Notes: generated by a model not told the origin, from the letters alone. Counted from the first letter of the stretch, positions 22,975 to 32,244 are shown. The stretch is 63,142 nucleotides of DNA from Bacteroidota bacterium (GCA_018267275.1 JAFDYV010000010.1:65506-128647); one strand, 5' to 3'. Numbers and translations: made by a program.

Positions 22975-24675
22975 CTAATACCCCACAGCGGTATCATCAC
23001 CACGATTGTAGTCAGCAGCACCTTCCAATTTTCCGTTCGGTAACACCAATATCGCATTTACACGGCCAAAGCCCGTGCCTCTGATGTAAGTAAACTTGTG
23101 ACCCATCTTTGAAAGCGAAATACTGTCTGGTTCCGTTAGCGCGCCTTTCTCTGGTAAAATGGCATCGGGCATCCACTGTGAGTGGATGCGTTTGGCATTC
23201 ACGGCTTCCTGCATGGTCATACCGTGTTCCAATACGTTGACGATTGTTTGGAAAACACCCGTGATGATCTTGGTTCCCCCTGGGCTGCCCACTACCATCA
23301 AAAGCTTGCCGTCTTTTTCTACGATGGTGGGCGTCATCGCGCTCAGCATCCTTTTGTTGGGTTCAATCTTGTTTGCTTCTGCACCCACGGCACCATACAT
23401 GTTCGGTACCCCCGGCTTCACGCTAAAGTCGTCCATCTCGTTGTTCATGAAAAAACCTGATCCATCCACCACTACAAACGACCCGAACCAACCATTTAAT
23501 GTAGTAGTCACAGCCACTGCATTTCCGTTTGAATCCACAATCGAAAAATGTGTCGTCTCTTCTGATTCATAGCCTAGAATGTTGCCGGCACTAACTTCTG
23601 CGCTGGGGGTGGCCTTGTCGGGATTATAAGTGGCCATGCGTTCAGTCAGGTACTCATCATCAAGCATTTGTTGGGTAGGCACTTTGAAAAAATCGGGGTC
23701 GCCCAAGAACTTGGCCCGGTCAGCAAAAACCCTTCGTTCTGCTTCTACCATCAGGTGTATTGATTTCACAGAATGGAAGCCCCACTCTTTCATCGGGTAG
23801 GGCTCAACCGACTTTAGCAATTGTAACAAGCAGATGCCGCCACTCGATGACGGTGGCATCGAAATGATTTTATTGTCTTTGTAGCTTGCCACAATAGGGT
23901 CGCGCCAGGTTGAGTGGTAGTTCTTCAGATCTTCGAGGGCAATGATGCCCTTGCCGCGCTTCATCTCGGCCACCAAGTCTTCAGCTGTTTTGCCTTCGTA
24001 AAATCCGGCCCGACCGTTGTCCTTGATGCGCTCCAACGTGGCGCCCATGTCCGTCCATTTAATCGAATCGCCTTTTACCCATTTGTCTTTGATCAACCAT
24101 TTAGGCACTTGGGTGTTGTATTTCAGAAGTTTCTCTTGCGCTTGATTGAACCAGTTGGCTTCGCGGTCGGTAAGCGTGAATCCTTTCTTGGCAAGATCAA
24201 CTGCAGGCTGTACTAAATCTTTCCACGGAAGCGTACCATATTTTTTGTGGGCTTCCACCATGCCATCCACAGAACCGGGTACGCCCGAAGCTAGGTGCCC
24301 CAGCGTGCTGAGGTCAGGAATTACATTGCCATCTTTATCGAGGTACATGTTGGTGCTGGCAGCCGCAGGTGCTTTCTCGCGGAAGTCGAGTGTGGCCGCA
24401 GATCCATCTTTCAATCGAATTACCATGAAACCTCCGCCACCGATATTGCCGGCTGCCGGAAACACCACTGACAATGCAAACTGAGTAGCAATGGCAGCGT
24501 CAATGGCATTGCCTCCTTTTTTGATGATGGATAAACCCACCTGCGAGGCCAGCGGGTGCGCTGACACGACCACAGCCGAGTCGGCCATGATGCCGGTTAA
24601 CCTTTCACTTTTCTTTTCTTGGGTTTGGCAACAGTAGAGCAGGGTTGCCATTGATAGCAAAATCAGGCGATTCAT
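22975..24675 (-). CDS. ggt: Gamma-glutamyltransferase, lipoprotein form
   Basis: A 566-residue enzyme that hydrolyses or transfers the gamma-glutamyl group of glutathione-like compounds. The N terminus (MNRLILLSMATLLYCCQ) has a lipoprotein-type Cys. The motif GGNAIDAAIATQFALSVVFP and NIGGGGFMV mark the large subunit. The self-processing site is ETTHFSIVDSNGNAVAVT, where Thr374 would be the catalytic nucleophile after cleavage, then the oxyanion-hole segment GSPGGT. It is divergent from a TetR regulator and followed by the toxin-antitoxin pair. Confidence 0.94.
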   Translation of the reverse strand: MNRLILLSMATLLYCCQTQEKKSERLTGIMADSAVVVSAHPLASQVGLSIIKKGGNAIDAAIATQFALSVVFPAAGNIGGGGFMVIRLKDGSAATLDFREKAPAAASTNMYLDKDGNVIPDLSTLGHLASGVPGSVDGMVEAHKKYGTLPWKDLVQPAVDLAKKGFTLTDREANWFNQAQEKLLKYNTQVPKWLIKDKWVKGDSIKWTDMGATLERIKDNGRAGFYEGKTAEDLVAEMKRGKGIIALEDLKNYHSTWRDPIVASYKDNKIISMPPSSSGGICLLQLLKSVEPYPMKEWGFHSVKSIHLMVEAERRVFADRAKFLGDPDFFKVPTQQMLDDEYLTERMATYNPDKATPSAEVSAGNILGYESEETTHFSIVDSNGNAVAVTTTLNGWFGSFVVVDGSGFFMNNEMDDFSVKPGVPNMYGAVGAEANKIEPNKRMLSAMTPTIVEKDGKLLMVVGSPGGTKIITGVFQTIVNVLEHGMTMQEAVNAKRIHSQWMPDAILPEKGALTEPDSISLSKMGHKFTYIRGTGFGRVNAILVLPNGKLEGAADYNRGDDTAVGY

Positions 24676-24730
24676 GGAATACGGTTTTGGTTTTGGAAGC
24701 TAAATGTATTATTTCATAGCGAACTTTACC

Positions 24731-25360
24731 ATGACCCTTCGAAAAGAAAAAGCGGCCAGACTCAAATTGGCCATCCTCGACAACACATTGAAGTTGATCG
24801 GCAACCGGCCATTTGCAGATTTGCACATAGATGAAATTTGCAAGAAGACGAAAATATCGAAAGTCACCTTATTCAAGTACTTTCCACAAAAGGAAGATAT
24901 CGCGCTGTATTACTTTAGGGTGTGGTGCTTGCGCAGAACAGTAGAGTTGCAGGAAAAAAACCGTGAAGGCCTAGCGGGTGTCTACCACCTTTTTGACAAG
25001 CTGAGTGAAGATGTAGAGCGGGTGCCGGGCATGGTGTTGGCGTTGGCCGCCTACATGGCCGATATGAAACGTTCACCCAAACCATTTCCGCTCAAAGCCG
25101 AAGAGAAAAAATTCCTGTTCCCCGATGCAAAGGACATACAAATGGTGGAGATACAATCGCTTGACCAGATGATGGAAAAGTTTGCGTTGGAGGCCATCTT
25201 TAAAAAAGAGATTACCAGAACCACTTCTACGCGCGACATTACCAATCACTTGCTGTCGATTTTTTATGGCTCTGTGATCACGGCTCACATCAACCAAATC
25301 AGCCCAGTGCGAAACTTTTTTAGGAAGAATGTGGATTTGCTGGTCAAAGGTTTGAATTAA
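24731..25360 (+). CDS. TetR-family transcriptional regulator
   Basis: A 209-residue regulator. The N-terminal helix-turn-helix reads FADLHIDEICKKTKISKVTLFKYFPQKEDI, a full TetR signature, at about residues 25-55. The C-terminal ligand domain is helical and not recognised. It is divergent from ggt with a 55-nt gap between start codons, so it may regulate ggt, but no clear palindrome was seen in that gap. The ATG at 24731 (MTLRKEK) is chosen over an upstream frame that would start with a hydrophobic run. Confidence 0.88.
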   Translation: MTLRKEKAARLKLAILDNTLKLIGNRPFADLHIDEICKKTKISKVTLFKYFPQKEDIALYYFRVWCLRRTVELQEKNREGLAGVYHLFDKLSEDVERVPGMVLALAAYMADMKRSPKPFPLKAEEKKFLFPDAKDIQMVEIQSLDQMMEKFALEAIFKKEITRTTSTRDITNHLLSIFYGSVITAHINQISPVRNFFRKNVDLLVKGLN

Positions 25361-25436
25361 TCCTGAGCAAAGCGAAGGATCCCCAAATAGAAGTCCTGCA
25401 GTTATTGGAGATCCTTCGGTTGTGCCTCCCTCAGGA
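25361..25436. repeat. Intergenic palindromic repeat (CTGAGCAAAGCGAAGGATC type)
   Basis: A left arm at 25361-25382 and a right arm at about 25407-25436 are imperfect reverse complements. Both carry GATCCTTCG and a CCTCAGGA/TCCTGAG end. The repeat starts directly at the TetR stop. Such elements are scattered in many Bacteroidota genomes. It could act as a terminator or RNA-stability hairpin. Confidence 0.7.
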
Positions 25437-25446
25437 TAGGCGGACA

Positions 25447-25638
25447 CTACTTCATACTCACCGCCTTTGTTCGCTTGCGCTGAAACATTCTGATGTGGCG
25501 GTTGCCGATGGGGATGTCAATGCGGTATTTGTTGCCCTTGGCCCATACGTGATGGTAGCGTGGCTTTACCACCTTCTTACCCGAAGATGAACAGGCAACA
25601 CAAGCGACAATAAAAACTATGAACAATACAAATCGCAC
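25447..25638 (-). CDS. Small basic lipoprotein
   Basis: A 63-residue predicted lipoprotein. The signal peptide MRFVLFIVFIVACVAC leads to a lipobox VACS, and the mature part is strongly basic (SGKKVVKPRYHHVWAKGNKYR, later RMFQRKRTK). The family is not recognised. It lies alone between the palindromic repeat and a small membrane protein on the same strand, 45 nt downstream of that gene. Confidence 0.65.
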   Translation of the reverse strand: MRFVLFIVFIVACVACSSSGKKVVKPRYHHVWAKGNKYRIDIPIGNRHIRMFQRKRTKAVSMK

Positions 25639-25683
25639 GATGAAATAACGTTAAAGATGGTGGTTTCTTTTTAGAAGGCAAAT

Positions 25684-25974
25684 TTAAGTTGGTGAGGAGT
25701 TTTTCCGCTTGTTTTTTCTCGCCTCCGTCCCTAAGCCCATGAGTTTCGAAATTGTCTGATTTATTTTCCACTTATATTTTTCACCCAAGTAGATTAATGG
25801 TATTAACACAATAATTAGTGGAATTGATATGAGGTACCAAATCCTTGCCAAAAATGGCTTTGCGAACCCAAGCGGAATTGTTACAAATGTCTCTCGCGGA
25901 TATTTAATGACTACTGAGATTGCGGTTAGTCCAAGTAGAACAAAGATTCCTTCTAACAAGTAATATCTTTCCAT
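25684..25974 (-). CDS. Small membrane protein of unknown function
   Basis: A 96-residue protein with two long hydrophobic helices (LLEGIFVLLGLTAISVVI at about 5-22 and IWYLISIPLIIVLIPLIYLG at about 45-64), followed by a basic tail rich in Lys and Arg. The ATG at 25974 (MERYYLLEG) is preferred over an in-frame GTG 13 codons upstream. It is A/T-rich compared with its neighbours and not recognised. Confidence 0.6.
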   Translation of the reverse strand: MERYYLLEGIFVLLGLTAISVVIKYPRETFVTIPLGFAKPFLARIWYLISIPLIIVLIPLIYLGEKYKWKINQTISKLMGLGTEARKNKRKNSSPT

Positions 25975-26040
25975 GCCTACTTCGCCATTAAGCTCATTGC
26001 CAAATGTAGTCACGTTTTTGGCAAAACAAGTACAACTCCT

Positions 26041-28209
26041 TCATATCTCATCCCTATTAAATGCCGACATCGAAATATTCATACCTACAAATACAGAGCG
26101 GTACAAAGCAGGCTCAACGGGGTATCGCTGCGTGCCATCATTCGAATAGCGGTAACCAAAAATATTTTTGCGATCAAGCAGGTTATCAACGCCTGCGTAG
26201 AATACGGCAAATACTTCTTTGATATTGGTGATGTAGCTGATGCTAATGGATAGGTTTTCGTAGTGCGGTGCTCGGTTGCTCAAAAACCCCGCCTCGTTGG
26301 GGTCATAGTAGGGTCGCCCGCTGGCATAGGAGTAGGTGGCCGCTACGTTGGTGTTGATGGGTTCAATAAAATACTTAGCGATCACGTTGAGGTTGTGCGT
26401 GGAAATAAAACTGGGTGTAGCCGTGCGCGTAAAGTTTTCATACAACCTTTCGGTGTCTACAAAACTGTACGAAATCCAGTAGTCCAAATTCTTCAACAAT
26501 TTTCGGTCGCGCCAAAAAACATCCACACCTTGTGCATAACCGTTGCCCGAGTTATCGATATCAGTCGTCACCCACCGATAGGGGTTAGGGTTATAGCTGG
26601 TGTTCAGCTCGCGCACCAAATGCCCGTACGATTTGTGGTAGCCTTCTACCCGAAACGTTTGCTTATCAGTAACCCATTGGTAGTTGGCAATATAATGTGC
26701 CGCCTGCTGAAAGTTGGCCCGCTTGCCCGCCAACAAATACCGATTGTTGGGGCTTTGATAAAACAAACCTCCGGCCAACGATACTTGGCTGTTCTTGCCT
26801 GTTTTGATGGCCGATGAGACGCGCGGGCCCAGGGCAGTTTGGTTTAACAGTTGGCTATGCTCGCCCCGCACGCCTGCTTTCAACCCAAAGTTTTTTTTGG
26901 GTTTCCATTCCAGCTCAGAATAGATGGCCACTTGTGTTTCGTCAAATTTGGAAGCAAACACATCGAAGCTACGCGCCACATTAAAGCGCTGCCACTCTAT
27001 TCCCGTGAGCAAACTTGATTTTTCATTGAGGTCATGACCAATTTCGGTGCGCGCTTGCAATCGCCACTCGTTTGTTTCAGAAGGTGTGCCGCCAAAACTT
27101 AATTTATCGGTGTTTTCACCAAAGGAAAAAGCGGTGAACGAGTAAGTGCGGTTGCTGAAGTGATGTAAGTACGAGCCATTGGTGTAAGTGTTAGAATTTT
27201 TTAGTCCAAAACGAAACCGCTCGCCCGCCACGTTGATGTTGGGTAACTCGGTCCCACTGCCAAACCCGCCATGACTCGCCAATAGTTTGAAAATACTTTT
27301 GTCGCCATGCTGTGTTACCCAACGCAGCGAACCTGCGCCACCGTTGGGCGCTTCGTAAAAATCAAAGTTGGTGTTGGCCAATTGATAGAAGGGCGTTAGG
27401 TTGATGTAGTTGCCTGTGATTTCGAGTGAACTCTTATTGAAGACTTTCGTGGCTGCTCGAGATAACCCCGACATGCTTAAGCCGGCAGTCAAGGTACTGC
27501 GGGTGGGTCTGTCGTTAGTATTCAACTCCAATACGGAAGAGAGTGCTTGCCCAAAGCGTGCGCTGTAACCACCGCTGCTAAACGCGGTGCCCTTGAATTG
27601 AAAAGGGGAGAAGCGGCTGCGTTGTGCAATACCTGGCACATCGCTGGTAAAAAAGTTTTGAACAATCATTCCATCAATCACCACATTGGCTTCGCTGGCA
27701 TCGCCACCGCGCACAAACAAGCCTGTTTGTTCGCCCACGCGGGTGGTGCCTGGCAAAGTTTGTATGGCGCCAATGATGTCGCCCTGTGCACCGGCCGTGG
27801 TTACAATATCCAACGGGCGCAGTACTGCCACCTTGCGGTCGTTGGTGGCTTCGATGGTGCCTGCGGTTATAACCACCTCGCTCAGTTCACTGGTTGCCTC
27901 GCGGAGTTTTACATCGAGTGTGTATTCTTTGCCAGCGAGCTCCATGGATTGTTGAAACGTTTCGTACCCGATGCTAGATACCACCACTGTGCGTGTCCCA
28001 AATTCTGAGGTCGATAGCATAAACTCTCCTTCCTTGTTCGCAGATACGCCAATTGTAGTGTTCAAGAGATAAATGTTGGCGCCCGGTATTGGGTTGCCCT
28101 GCAAGTCAGTCACTTTGCCTTTGACGGTAGATTGAGCATACCCGAAATTGGTCATCAGCAATGCAGCAAGAGCCAGCAACATCGTTTTCATCATTTCACT
28201 TTTTTTCAT
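26041..28209 (-). CDS. TonB-dependent outer-membrane receptor
   Basis: A 722-residue receptor that would import a ligand across the outer membrane using TonB energy. After a signal peptide ending FGYAQ comes a carboxypeptidase-regulatory-like domain (VKGKVTDLQGNPIPGANIYL), then the plug with LFVRGGDASEANVVIDGM, and a beta-barrel ending in an aromatic-poor MSAFNRDEI. No SusD partner is adjacent, so it is not a polysaccharide-utilisation pair. The start overlaps the end of the TPR gene by 14 nt, so they are translationally linked. It lies in the winged-helix regulator locus and may serve metal or cofactor uptake, which is inference. Confidence 0.92.
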   Translation of the reverse strand: MKKSEMMKTMLLALAALLMTNFGYAQSTVKGKVTDLQGNPIPGANIYLLNTTIGVSANKEGEFMLSTSEFGTRTVVVSSIGYETFQQSMELAGKEYTLDVKLREATSELSEVVITAGTIEATNDRKVAVLRPLDIVTTAGAQGDIIGAIQTLPGTTRVGEQTGLFVRGGDASEANVVIDGMIVQNFFTSDVPGIAQRSRFSPFQFKGTAFSSGGYSARFGQALSSVLELNTNDRPTRSTLTAGLSMSGLSRAATKVFNKSSLEITGNYINLTPFYQLANTNFDFYEAPNGGAGSLRWVTQHGDKSIFKLLASHGGFGSGTELPNINVAGERFRFGLKNSNTYTNGSYLHHFSNRTYSFTAFSFGENTDKLSFGGTPSETNEWRLQARTEIGHDLNEKSSLLTGIEWQRFNVARSFDVFASKFDETQVAIYSELEWKPKKNFGLKAGVRGEHSQLLNQTALGPRVSSAIKTGKNSQVSLAGGLFYQSPNNRYLLAGKRANFQQAAHYIANYQWVTDKQTFRVEGYHKSYGHLVRELNTSYNPNPYRWVTTDIDNSGNGYAQGVDVFWRDRKLLKNLDYWISYSFVDTERLYENFTRTATPSFISTHNLNVIAKYFIEPINTNVAATYSYASGRPYYDPNEAGFLSNRAPHYENLSISISYITNIKEVFAVFYAGVDNLLDRKNIFGYRYSNDGTQRYPVEPALYRSVFVGMNISMSAFNRDEI

Positions 28210-28939
28210 TGCTGGTGTTCTTGATTTTGTTCAATAACATTTTGGCATATTGAAATTGTGGTTCTACTACCAGCGCTTTTTCGTAAGCAGCAATGGCTTT
28301 TTCTCTGCTACCGGCTTTTTCATAAGCTTGCCCCAAAAACACGATGGCATTTAGGTAAAGCCAGTTGTCTTTTAGCGTGCCGGCATTTGCTTGCGACAGT
28401 TGAATGGTTTTCTCCCATCCTTTGATGGCCTCTTGCAAATCGCCACCGAACGAGCTGGGCGTATAGTACTTGTTGGATGCGTACACACTCCAAGCCAAAG
28501 GAGAGTTTGGCTCAAACAAAATTCCTTTTTCAGCCAGACTGCTGCTTTTGCTGCCTAGCAGCATGCCCTTCATGGGGCTCTTGCCAATTTCATTGCCATA
28601 GATGCTTGAGAGCATCGCTGCCGCTTCACCCGACTTGGGCTTGTCTTCGACTATTTTTTTCAAGAATTTTTTTGCATCGCTGATGTATTCGTCAAACAGA
28701 TCATCATTAGGCATAGCCATGCTGCCGTTGAGCAATGAGAAGTAAGCGTAGGCGAGATCCATCTGCTTGGTGGGATCGTTGGGCTTTGCCGTTAATTCTT
28801 TGGCAGTGAGGTCAACCGCTTTTTTCCAAGTTTCTGCAGAGCGATTCAGGTAAGCTTGATACATCAGCTCTTGTGTGCTTTGTGCCAATAAGCTGCCGTA
28901 GATGAACATTGCGAGGAGGAAGGAGATTGTTGTTTTCAT
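28196..28939 (-). CDS. TPR-repeat protein, exported
   Basis: A 247-residue protein with a signal peptide (MKTTISFLLAMFIYGSLLAQ). The C-terminal half holds a TPR pair around LNAIVFLGQAYEKAGSREKA and YEKALVVEPQFQYAKML. Such proteins often act as periplasmic adaptors for the receptor next to them. The gene begins directly after a 17-bp palindromic operator (28951-28967) and overlaps the receptor gene, so both are probably controlled by the winged-helix regulator encoded just upstream. Confidence 0.85.
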   Translation of the reverse strand: MKTTISFLLAMFIYGSLLAQSTQELMYQAYLNRSAETWKKAVDLTAKELTAKPNDPTKQMDLAYAYFSLLNGSMAMPNDDLFDEYISDAKKFLKKIVEDKPKSGEAAAMLSSIYGNEIGKSPMKGMLLGSKSSSLAEKGILFEPNSPLAWSVYASNKYYTPSSFGGDLQEAIKGWEKTIQLSQANAGTLKDNWLYLNAIVFLGQAYEKAGSREKAIAAYEKALVVEPQFQYAKMLLNKIKNTSNEKK

Positions 28940-28950
28940 ATTTATAAACT

Positions 28951-28967
28951 GGTTTATACTATAAACT
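28951..28967. promoter_or_regulatory. Palindromic operator upstream of the TPR/receptor genes
   Basis: On the minus strand this reads AGTTTATAGTATAAACC, differing from the operator at 29864-29880 only at the central base. It is a near-perfect palindrome 12 nt upstream of the TPR ATG, and a further half site AGTTTATA follows toward the start codon. Confidence 0.75.
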
Positions 28968-28982
28968 AAATACTTAAAAAAA

Positions 28983-29267
28983 TTATGTCTTTAAATAACC
29001 CTTCAACGAATTCACGTAGTCTTCAAAGGCCTTGATTCCTTTTTTTGTGATTCGGCAGGTGGTGAGCGGCTTTTTTCCGTTGAACGACTTTTCGATGCTG
29101 ATGTAACCTGCTTCCGAAAGTTTATCGAGCTGCACGCTGAGGTTGCCAGCCGTTGATTTTGTTTTCTCTTTTAAGAATGTAAAATCGGCAGCATCTAAAC
29201 TGATCAGCAGCGACATAACTGCCAGCCGTAGCTGCGAATGAAGCAAGGGGTCTAAATCCTTAAACAT
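28983..29267 (-). CDS. Small winged-helix regulator (HTH_27-like)
   Basis: A 94-residue winged-helix DNA-binding protein. The N-terminal helices (LHSQLRLAVMSLLISLDAAD) lead to a recognition region STAGNLSVQLDKLSEAGYISI and a wing with a basic, hydrophobic hairpin (KSFNGKKPLTTCRITKKG). It resembles small MarR/PadR-type regulators that lack a ligand domain. Its start overlaps the upstream membrane gene by 8 nt. The two near-identical 17-bp palindromes, one at the operon promoter and one before the TPR gene, are its probable sites. Confidence 0.85.
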   Translation of the reverse strand: MFKDLDPLLHSQLRLAVMSLLISLDAADFTFLKEKTKSTAGNLSVQLDKLSEAGYISIEKSFNGKKPLTTCRITKKGIKAFEDYVNSLKGYLKT

Positions 29268-29835
29268 CTTTCTGCGATCTTAACAGATAACCGGGTATTA
29301 AATAGCCACAACCTATGCCGGCCGCTGCAAATAGTAATTGCGTTTGGTGATCAAAAAAGAACGAAGCAATGCCACACCCGAAAATTACTACAGCACCAAC
29401 GCAAAACGGTTTGAATTTAATGAGGTATCCGGAGGTGAACGTGAACAAAGCACCCACCATTAAAATCAGCGGATTAATGTGGTAGTTGACAAATTGACCC
29501 ATGAAGGGTATCGTCATGGCGAATGCGCCAAAGCACGCCCACATTACGGCATTCACTTTTTCTAAGTGTGTGGTAGATTGATTTGCACGAGCCCGTTTTG
29601 CTCCAAAATAATAGGTGTACAACCAAGCGGGCAATACCGCAATCCAAACTACGTACGGTGCCTCAAATTTTAGTTGCAAGAGGGTGTAAACTGCCAGATT
29701 ACAACCAACAATCACCCACCCCCAAAAAAGAAAGTAGAATGAGTTGTCGCGCAAGTTACCCTTTGCCTGATTGATCATGCTGGCGATCAAGTCGAGGCTT
29801 TGCTGTGGGCTCAGCGTGTCGTTTTCGGTTTTCAT
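29260..29835 (-). CDS. Membrane protein paired with the winged-helix regulator
   Basis: A 191-residue protein with about six hydrophobic helices, for example FYFLFWGWVIVGCNLAVY and VVIFGCGIASFFF. It begins with a short acidic cytoplasmic segment (SPQQSLDLIASMINQAKGNL). Membrane proteins of this size are commonly coupled to such regulators and may act as sensors, which is inference. It is the first gene of the minus-strand operon and lies behind a perfect promoter with an operator in its spacer. Confidence 0.8.
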   Translation of the reverse strand: MKTENDTLSPQQSLDLIASMINQAKGNLRDNSFYFLFWGWVIVGCNLAVYTLLQLKFEAPYVVWIAVLPAWLYTYYFGAKRARANQSTTHLEKVNAVMWACFGAFAMTIPFMGQFVNYHINPLILMVGALFTFTSGYLIKFKPFCVGAVVIFGCGIASFFFDHQTQLLFAAAGIGCGYLIPGYLLRSQKDV

Positions 29836-29851
29836 ATCCCTGTTAACGCAA

Positions 29852-29883
29852 CAAATGTAAAGTAGTTTATATTATAAACCAAA
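29852..29883 (-). promoter_or_regulatory. Promoter with operator in its spacer (TTTG-N20-TACATTTG)
   Basis: Read on the minus strand: TTTG at 29883-29880, a 20-nt spacer, TACATTTG at 29859-29852. The spacer contains the 17-bp palindrome AGTTTATATTATAAACC-type (29864-29880), so a bound regulator would block the primary sigma factor. This gives autoregulation of the operon. Confidence 0.85.
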
Positions 29884-30003
29884 ATTGTCAAAAATATTTT
29901 CCGCCCGTAATTTTTGGCTTGAATTCCTTGTTTGGCCGTCCTATCTTTCAAAAAACATTCACCTCGTCCTTACCTAAATCTAATGTTCACCAAAAAACTA
30001 ACC

Positions 30004-31641
30004 ATGAAAAAGCTGCTTGCGATGTTGTTTTGCTGTCAATTCGTTTTGTCATCCTTTGCGCAATCCAAGTTGGACAAATTGAAAGCTGAGGTGGCCAAAG
30101 AAGTGGAAGCGAATGCTACGCTGGGCCAACAAATCAATGATATGCTCTTCAGCTTTTCTGAACTTGGCTTTCAAGAAGTGGAAACTTTCACTTACCTCAC
30201 CAACTTGTTGGAGAAGAACGGTTTCAAAATCGAAAAAGGTATTGCTGGTGTGCCCACCGCCTGGACGGCTACGTGGGGCTCGGGTAAACCTGTTATTGCA
30301 TTGGGTTCGGATGTCGATTGCATACCGAAAGCATCTCAAAAGCCAGGAGTGGCGTATCACGATCCCATTGTGGAAGGTGCGCCAGGCCATGGAGAAGGTC
30401 ATAATTCAGGGCAAGCTCTCAACATCATCTCAGCTTTGGCCATCAAAAAGATAATGGAACGCGAAAAGATTTCGGGCACGCTAATGCTTTGGCCGGGTAT
30501 CGCTGAAGAGTTGGTGGCCACCAAAGCCTTCTACGTTCGTGCCGGATATTTCAAAGATGTAGATGCGTGCATTTTCACCCACGTAGGAGATAATCTTGAG
30601 ACTTCATATGGCGATAACGGTTACAACGGTGTGATTTCAGTAAGGTTCAATTTTGAGGGCCAAGCAGCCCATGCCGCTGGCGCGCCTTGGCGTGGAAGAA
30701 GCGCCTTAGATGCGGTGGAGTTGATGAACATTGGCTGGAACTTTAGGCGTGAACATTTAGAGCTTACGCAACGCTCACATTACGTTATTCCAGATGGCGG
30801 AGATCAGCCAAACGTGGTTCCCTCCAAAGCTTCGGTGTGGTATTACTTTCGTGAGCGGACGTACCCTGCAATCAAAGCTTTATTCGATAAAGGCGTAAAG
30901 ACAGCAGAAGGCGCTGCTCTGATGACGGACACAAAATTCACCTACGAAATTTTAGGATCGGCATGGCCCGGTCATTTCAATAAGCCCTTGGCCGAAGCTG
31001 CCTATTACAATATCAAAAAAGTGGGGCTGCCTACTTGGTCGGCCGAAGATCAACTATTGGCAAAGGCTACACAGATCGAAATGAAGTCATCAAAGATCAG
31101 CGGGCTTGCCACAAAACTTGACACGATGGGCTTACCCAACTCTGTGGGCGTGGTGAATGTGATGGGTCGCCAAATGATGACGATGGGTGGTGGGTCAGAT
31201 GACATTGCAGATATCTCATGGACGGTACCTACCATTGTATTGAATTATCCTTCCAATATTCCCGGTTTGCCGGGGCACCATTGGAGTAATGCCATCAGCA
31301 TGGCCACACCTATTGCGCATAAAGGTATTGTGAGTGGTGCCAAGGCCGAAGCAATGACGATTTTAGATTTTCTGTACAAACCTGAACTGCTTACGAAAGC
31401 GTGGGATTACTATAAGACTGAGCAGACGAAAGAAATTCAGTATACACCCTTGGTGGGAGAAAAAGACAACCCTGCAGTTTACCTGAATCAAAAAATCATG
31501 ACAGAGTTTGCGCCAAAACTGAAACCTAATTACTATGATCCCAATAAGTACAAGACGTATTTGGAGCAATTGGGCATTCAATACCCAACGGTGCGCCCTG
31601 ATCAAAAAGAAGCGGTGCAGAAAGCAACGACAAAAAAGTAA
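30004..31641 (+). CDS. M20-family amidohydrolase (AbgB-like), exported
   Basis: A 545-residue zinc-dependent amidohydrolase with a signal peptide (MKKLLAMLFCCQFVLSSFAQ). Likely metal ligands lie in GHGEGHNSG, in AEELVATK (the Glu pair), in HVGDN and in PGLPGHHWSN. GQAAHAAGAPWRGRSALDA is the conserved dimerisation segment. Members cleave p-aminobenzoyl-glutamate or related amides. The ATG at 30004 is chosen over upstream in-frame starts because it opens the signal peptide. It is followed by riboflavin synthase with a 6-nt gap. Confidence 0.9.
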   Translation: MKKLLAMLFCCQFVLSSFAQSKLDKLKAEVAKEVEANATLGQQINDMLFSFSELGFQEVETFTYLTNLLEKNGFKIEKGIAGVPTAWTATWGSGKPVIALGSDVDCIPKASQKPGVAYHDPIVEGAPGHGEGHNSGQALNIISALAIKKIMEREKISGTLMLWPGIAEELVATKAFYVRAGYFKDVDACIFTHVGDNLETSYGDNGYNGVISVRFNFEGQAAHAAGAPWRGRSALDAVELMNIGWNFRREHLELTQRSHYVIPDGGDQPNVVPSKASVWYYFRERTYPAIKALFDKGVKTAEGAALMTDTKFTYEILGSAWPGHFNKPLAEAAYYNIKKVGLPTWSAEDQLLAKATQIEMKSSKISGLATKLDTMGLPNSVGVVNVMGRQMMTMGGGSDDIADISWTVPTIVLNYPSNIPGLPGHHWSNAISMATPIAHKGIVSGAKAEAMTILDFLYKPELLTKAWDYYKTEQTKEIQYTPLVGEKDNPAVYLNQKIMTEFAPKLKPNYYDPNKYKTYLEQLGIQYPTVRPDQKEAVQKATTKK

Positions 31642-31647
31642 TTGCAC

Positions 31648-32244
31648 ATGTTTACGGGAATCATAGAGGCAGTAGGAGTGTTGGAGGAAGTCAAGCCAGA
31701 AAATACCAACAGGCATTTTCGATTTTCTTCACCTATCGCTCAGGAATTAAAAATTGACCAAAGCCTTTCGCACAACGGAGTCTGTTTAACGGTGACAAAC
31801 GTGCAGGGAAGCAGTTATTGGGTAACGGCCGTGAACGAAACGTTGCAAAAATCCAATCTGGGCAAACTTAATGTGGGAGACAAAGTGAACTTAGAACGTT
31901 GCATGCTCAACAACGGCCGTTTTGACGGTCACATTGTGCAAGGGCATGTAGATCAGGTGGGTACTTGCGTTTCCATAGCCGATCAAGGCGGCAGTTGGTT
32001 ATTTCAGTTTGAATATGACCCGCGGCCCGGTAACATCACGGTAGAGAAAGGATCTATATCAATTAATGGAGTAAGCCTAACCTGTTTTAACTCTACCGAC
32101 CACGGATTTTCAGTAGCGATTATTCCCTACACCTATCATCATACAAATTTTCATTTACTGAAGGAAACCGACACAGTAAATCTTGAATTTGATGTGATTG
32201 GCAAATATGTGCAGCGATTGGTCGGAAAGTTATCATTGCGTTGA
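31648..32244 (+). CDS. ribE: Riboflavin synthase, alpha chain
   Basis: A 198-residue enzyme that dismutates two lumazine molecules to riboflavin. It has two lumazine-binding repeats: MFTGIIEAVGVLEE with NGVCLTV (residues about 1-90) and GHIVQGHVDQVG with NGVSLTC (about 95-190). The ATG at 31648 is the true start; a TTG two codons upstream is not needed. It starts 6 nt after the M20 gene and may be co-transcribed. Confidence 0.95.
   Translation: MFTGIIEAVGVLEEVKPENTNRHFRFSSPIAQELKIDQSLSHNGVCLTVTNVQGSSYWVTAVNETLQKSNLGKLNVGDKVNLERCMLNNGRFDGHIVQGHVDQVGTCVSIADQGGSWLFQFEYDPRPGNITVEKGSISINGVSLTCFNSTDHGFSVAIIPYTYHHTNFHLLKETDTVNLEFDVIGKYVQRLVGKLSLR

Noticed and set aside
24676..24730. TetR operator between ggt and the TetR gene
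   Set aside because: No convincing palindrome is visible in the 55-nt gap, so control of ggt is left as a possibility only.
26041..28209. SusC of a polysaccharide-utilisation locus
   Set aside because: No SusD-like gene or glycan enzymes are adjacent, and the protein is shorter than typical SusC.
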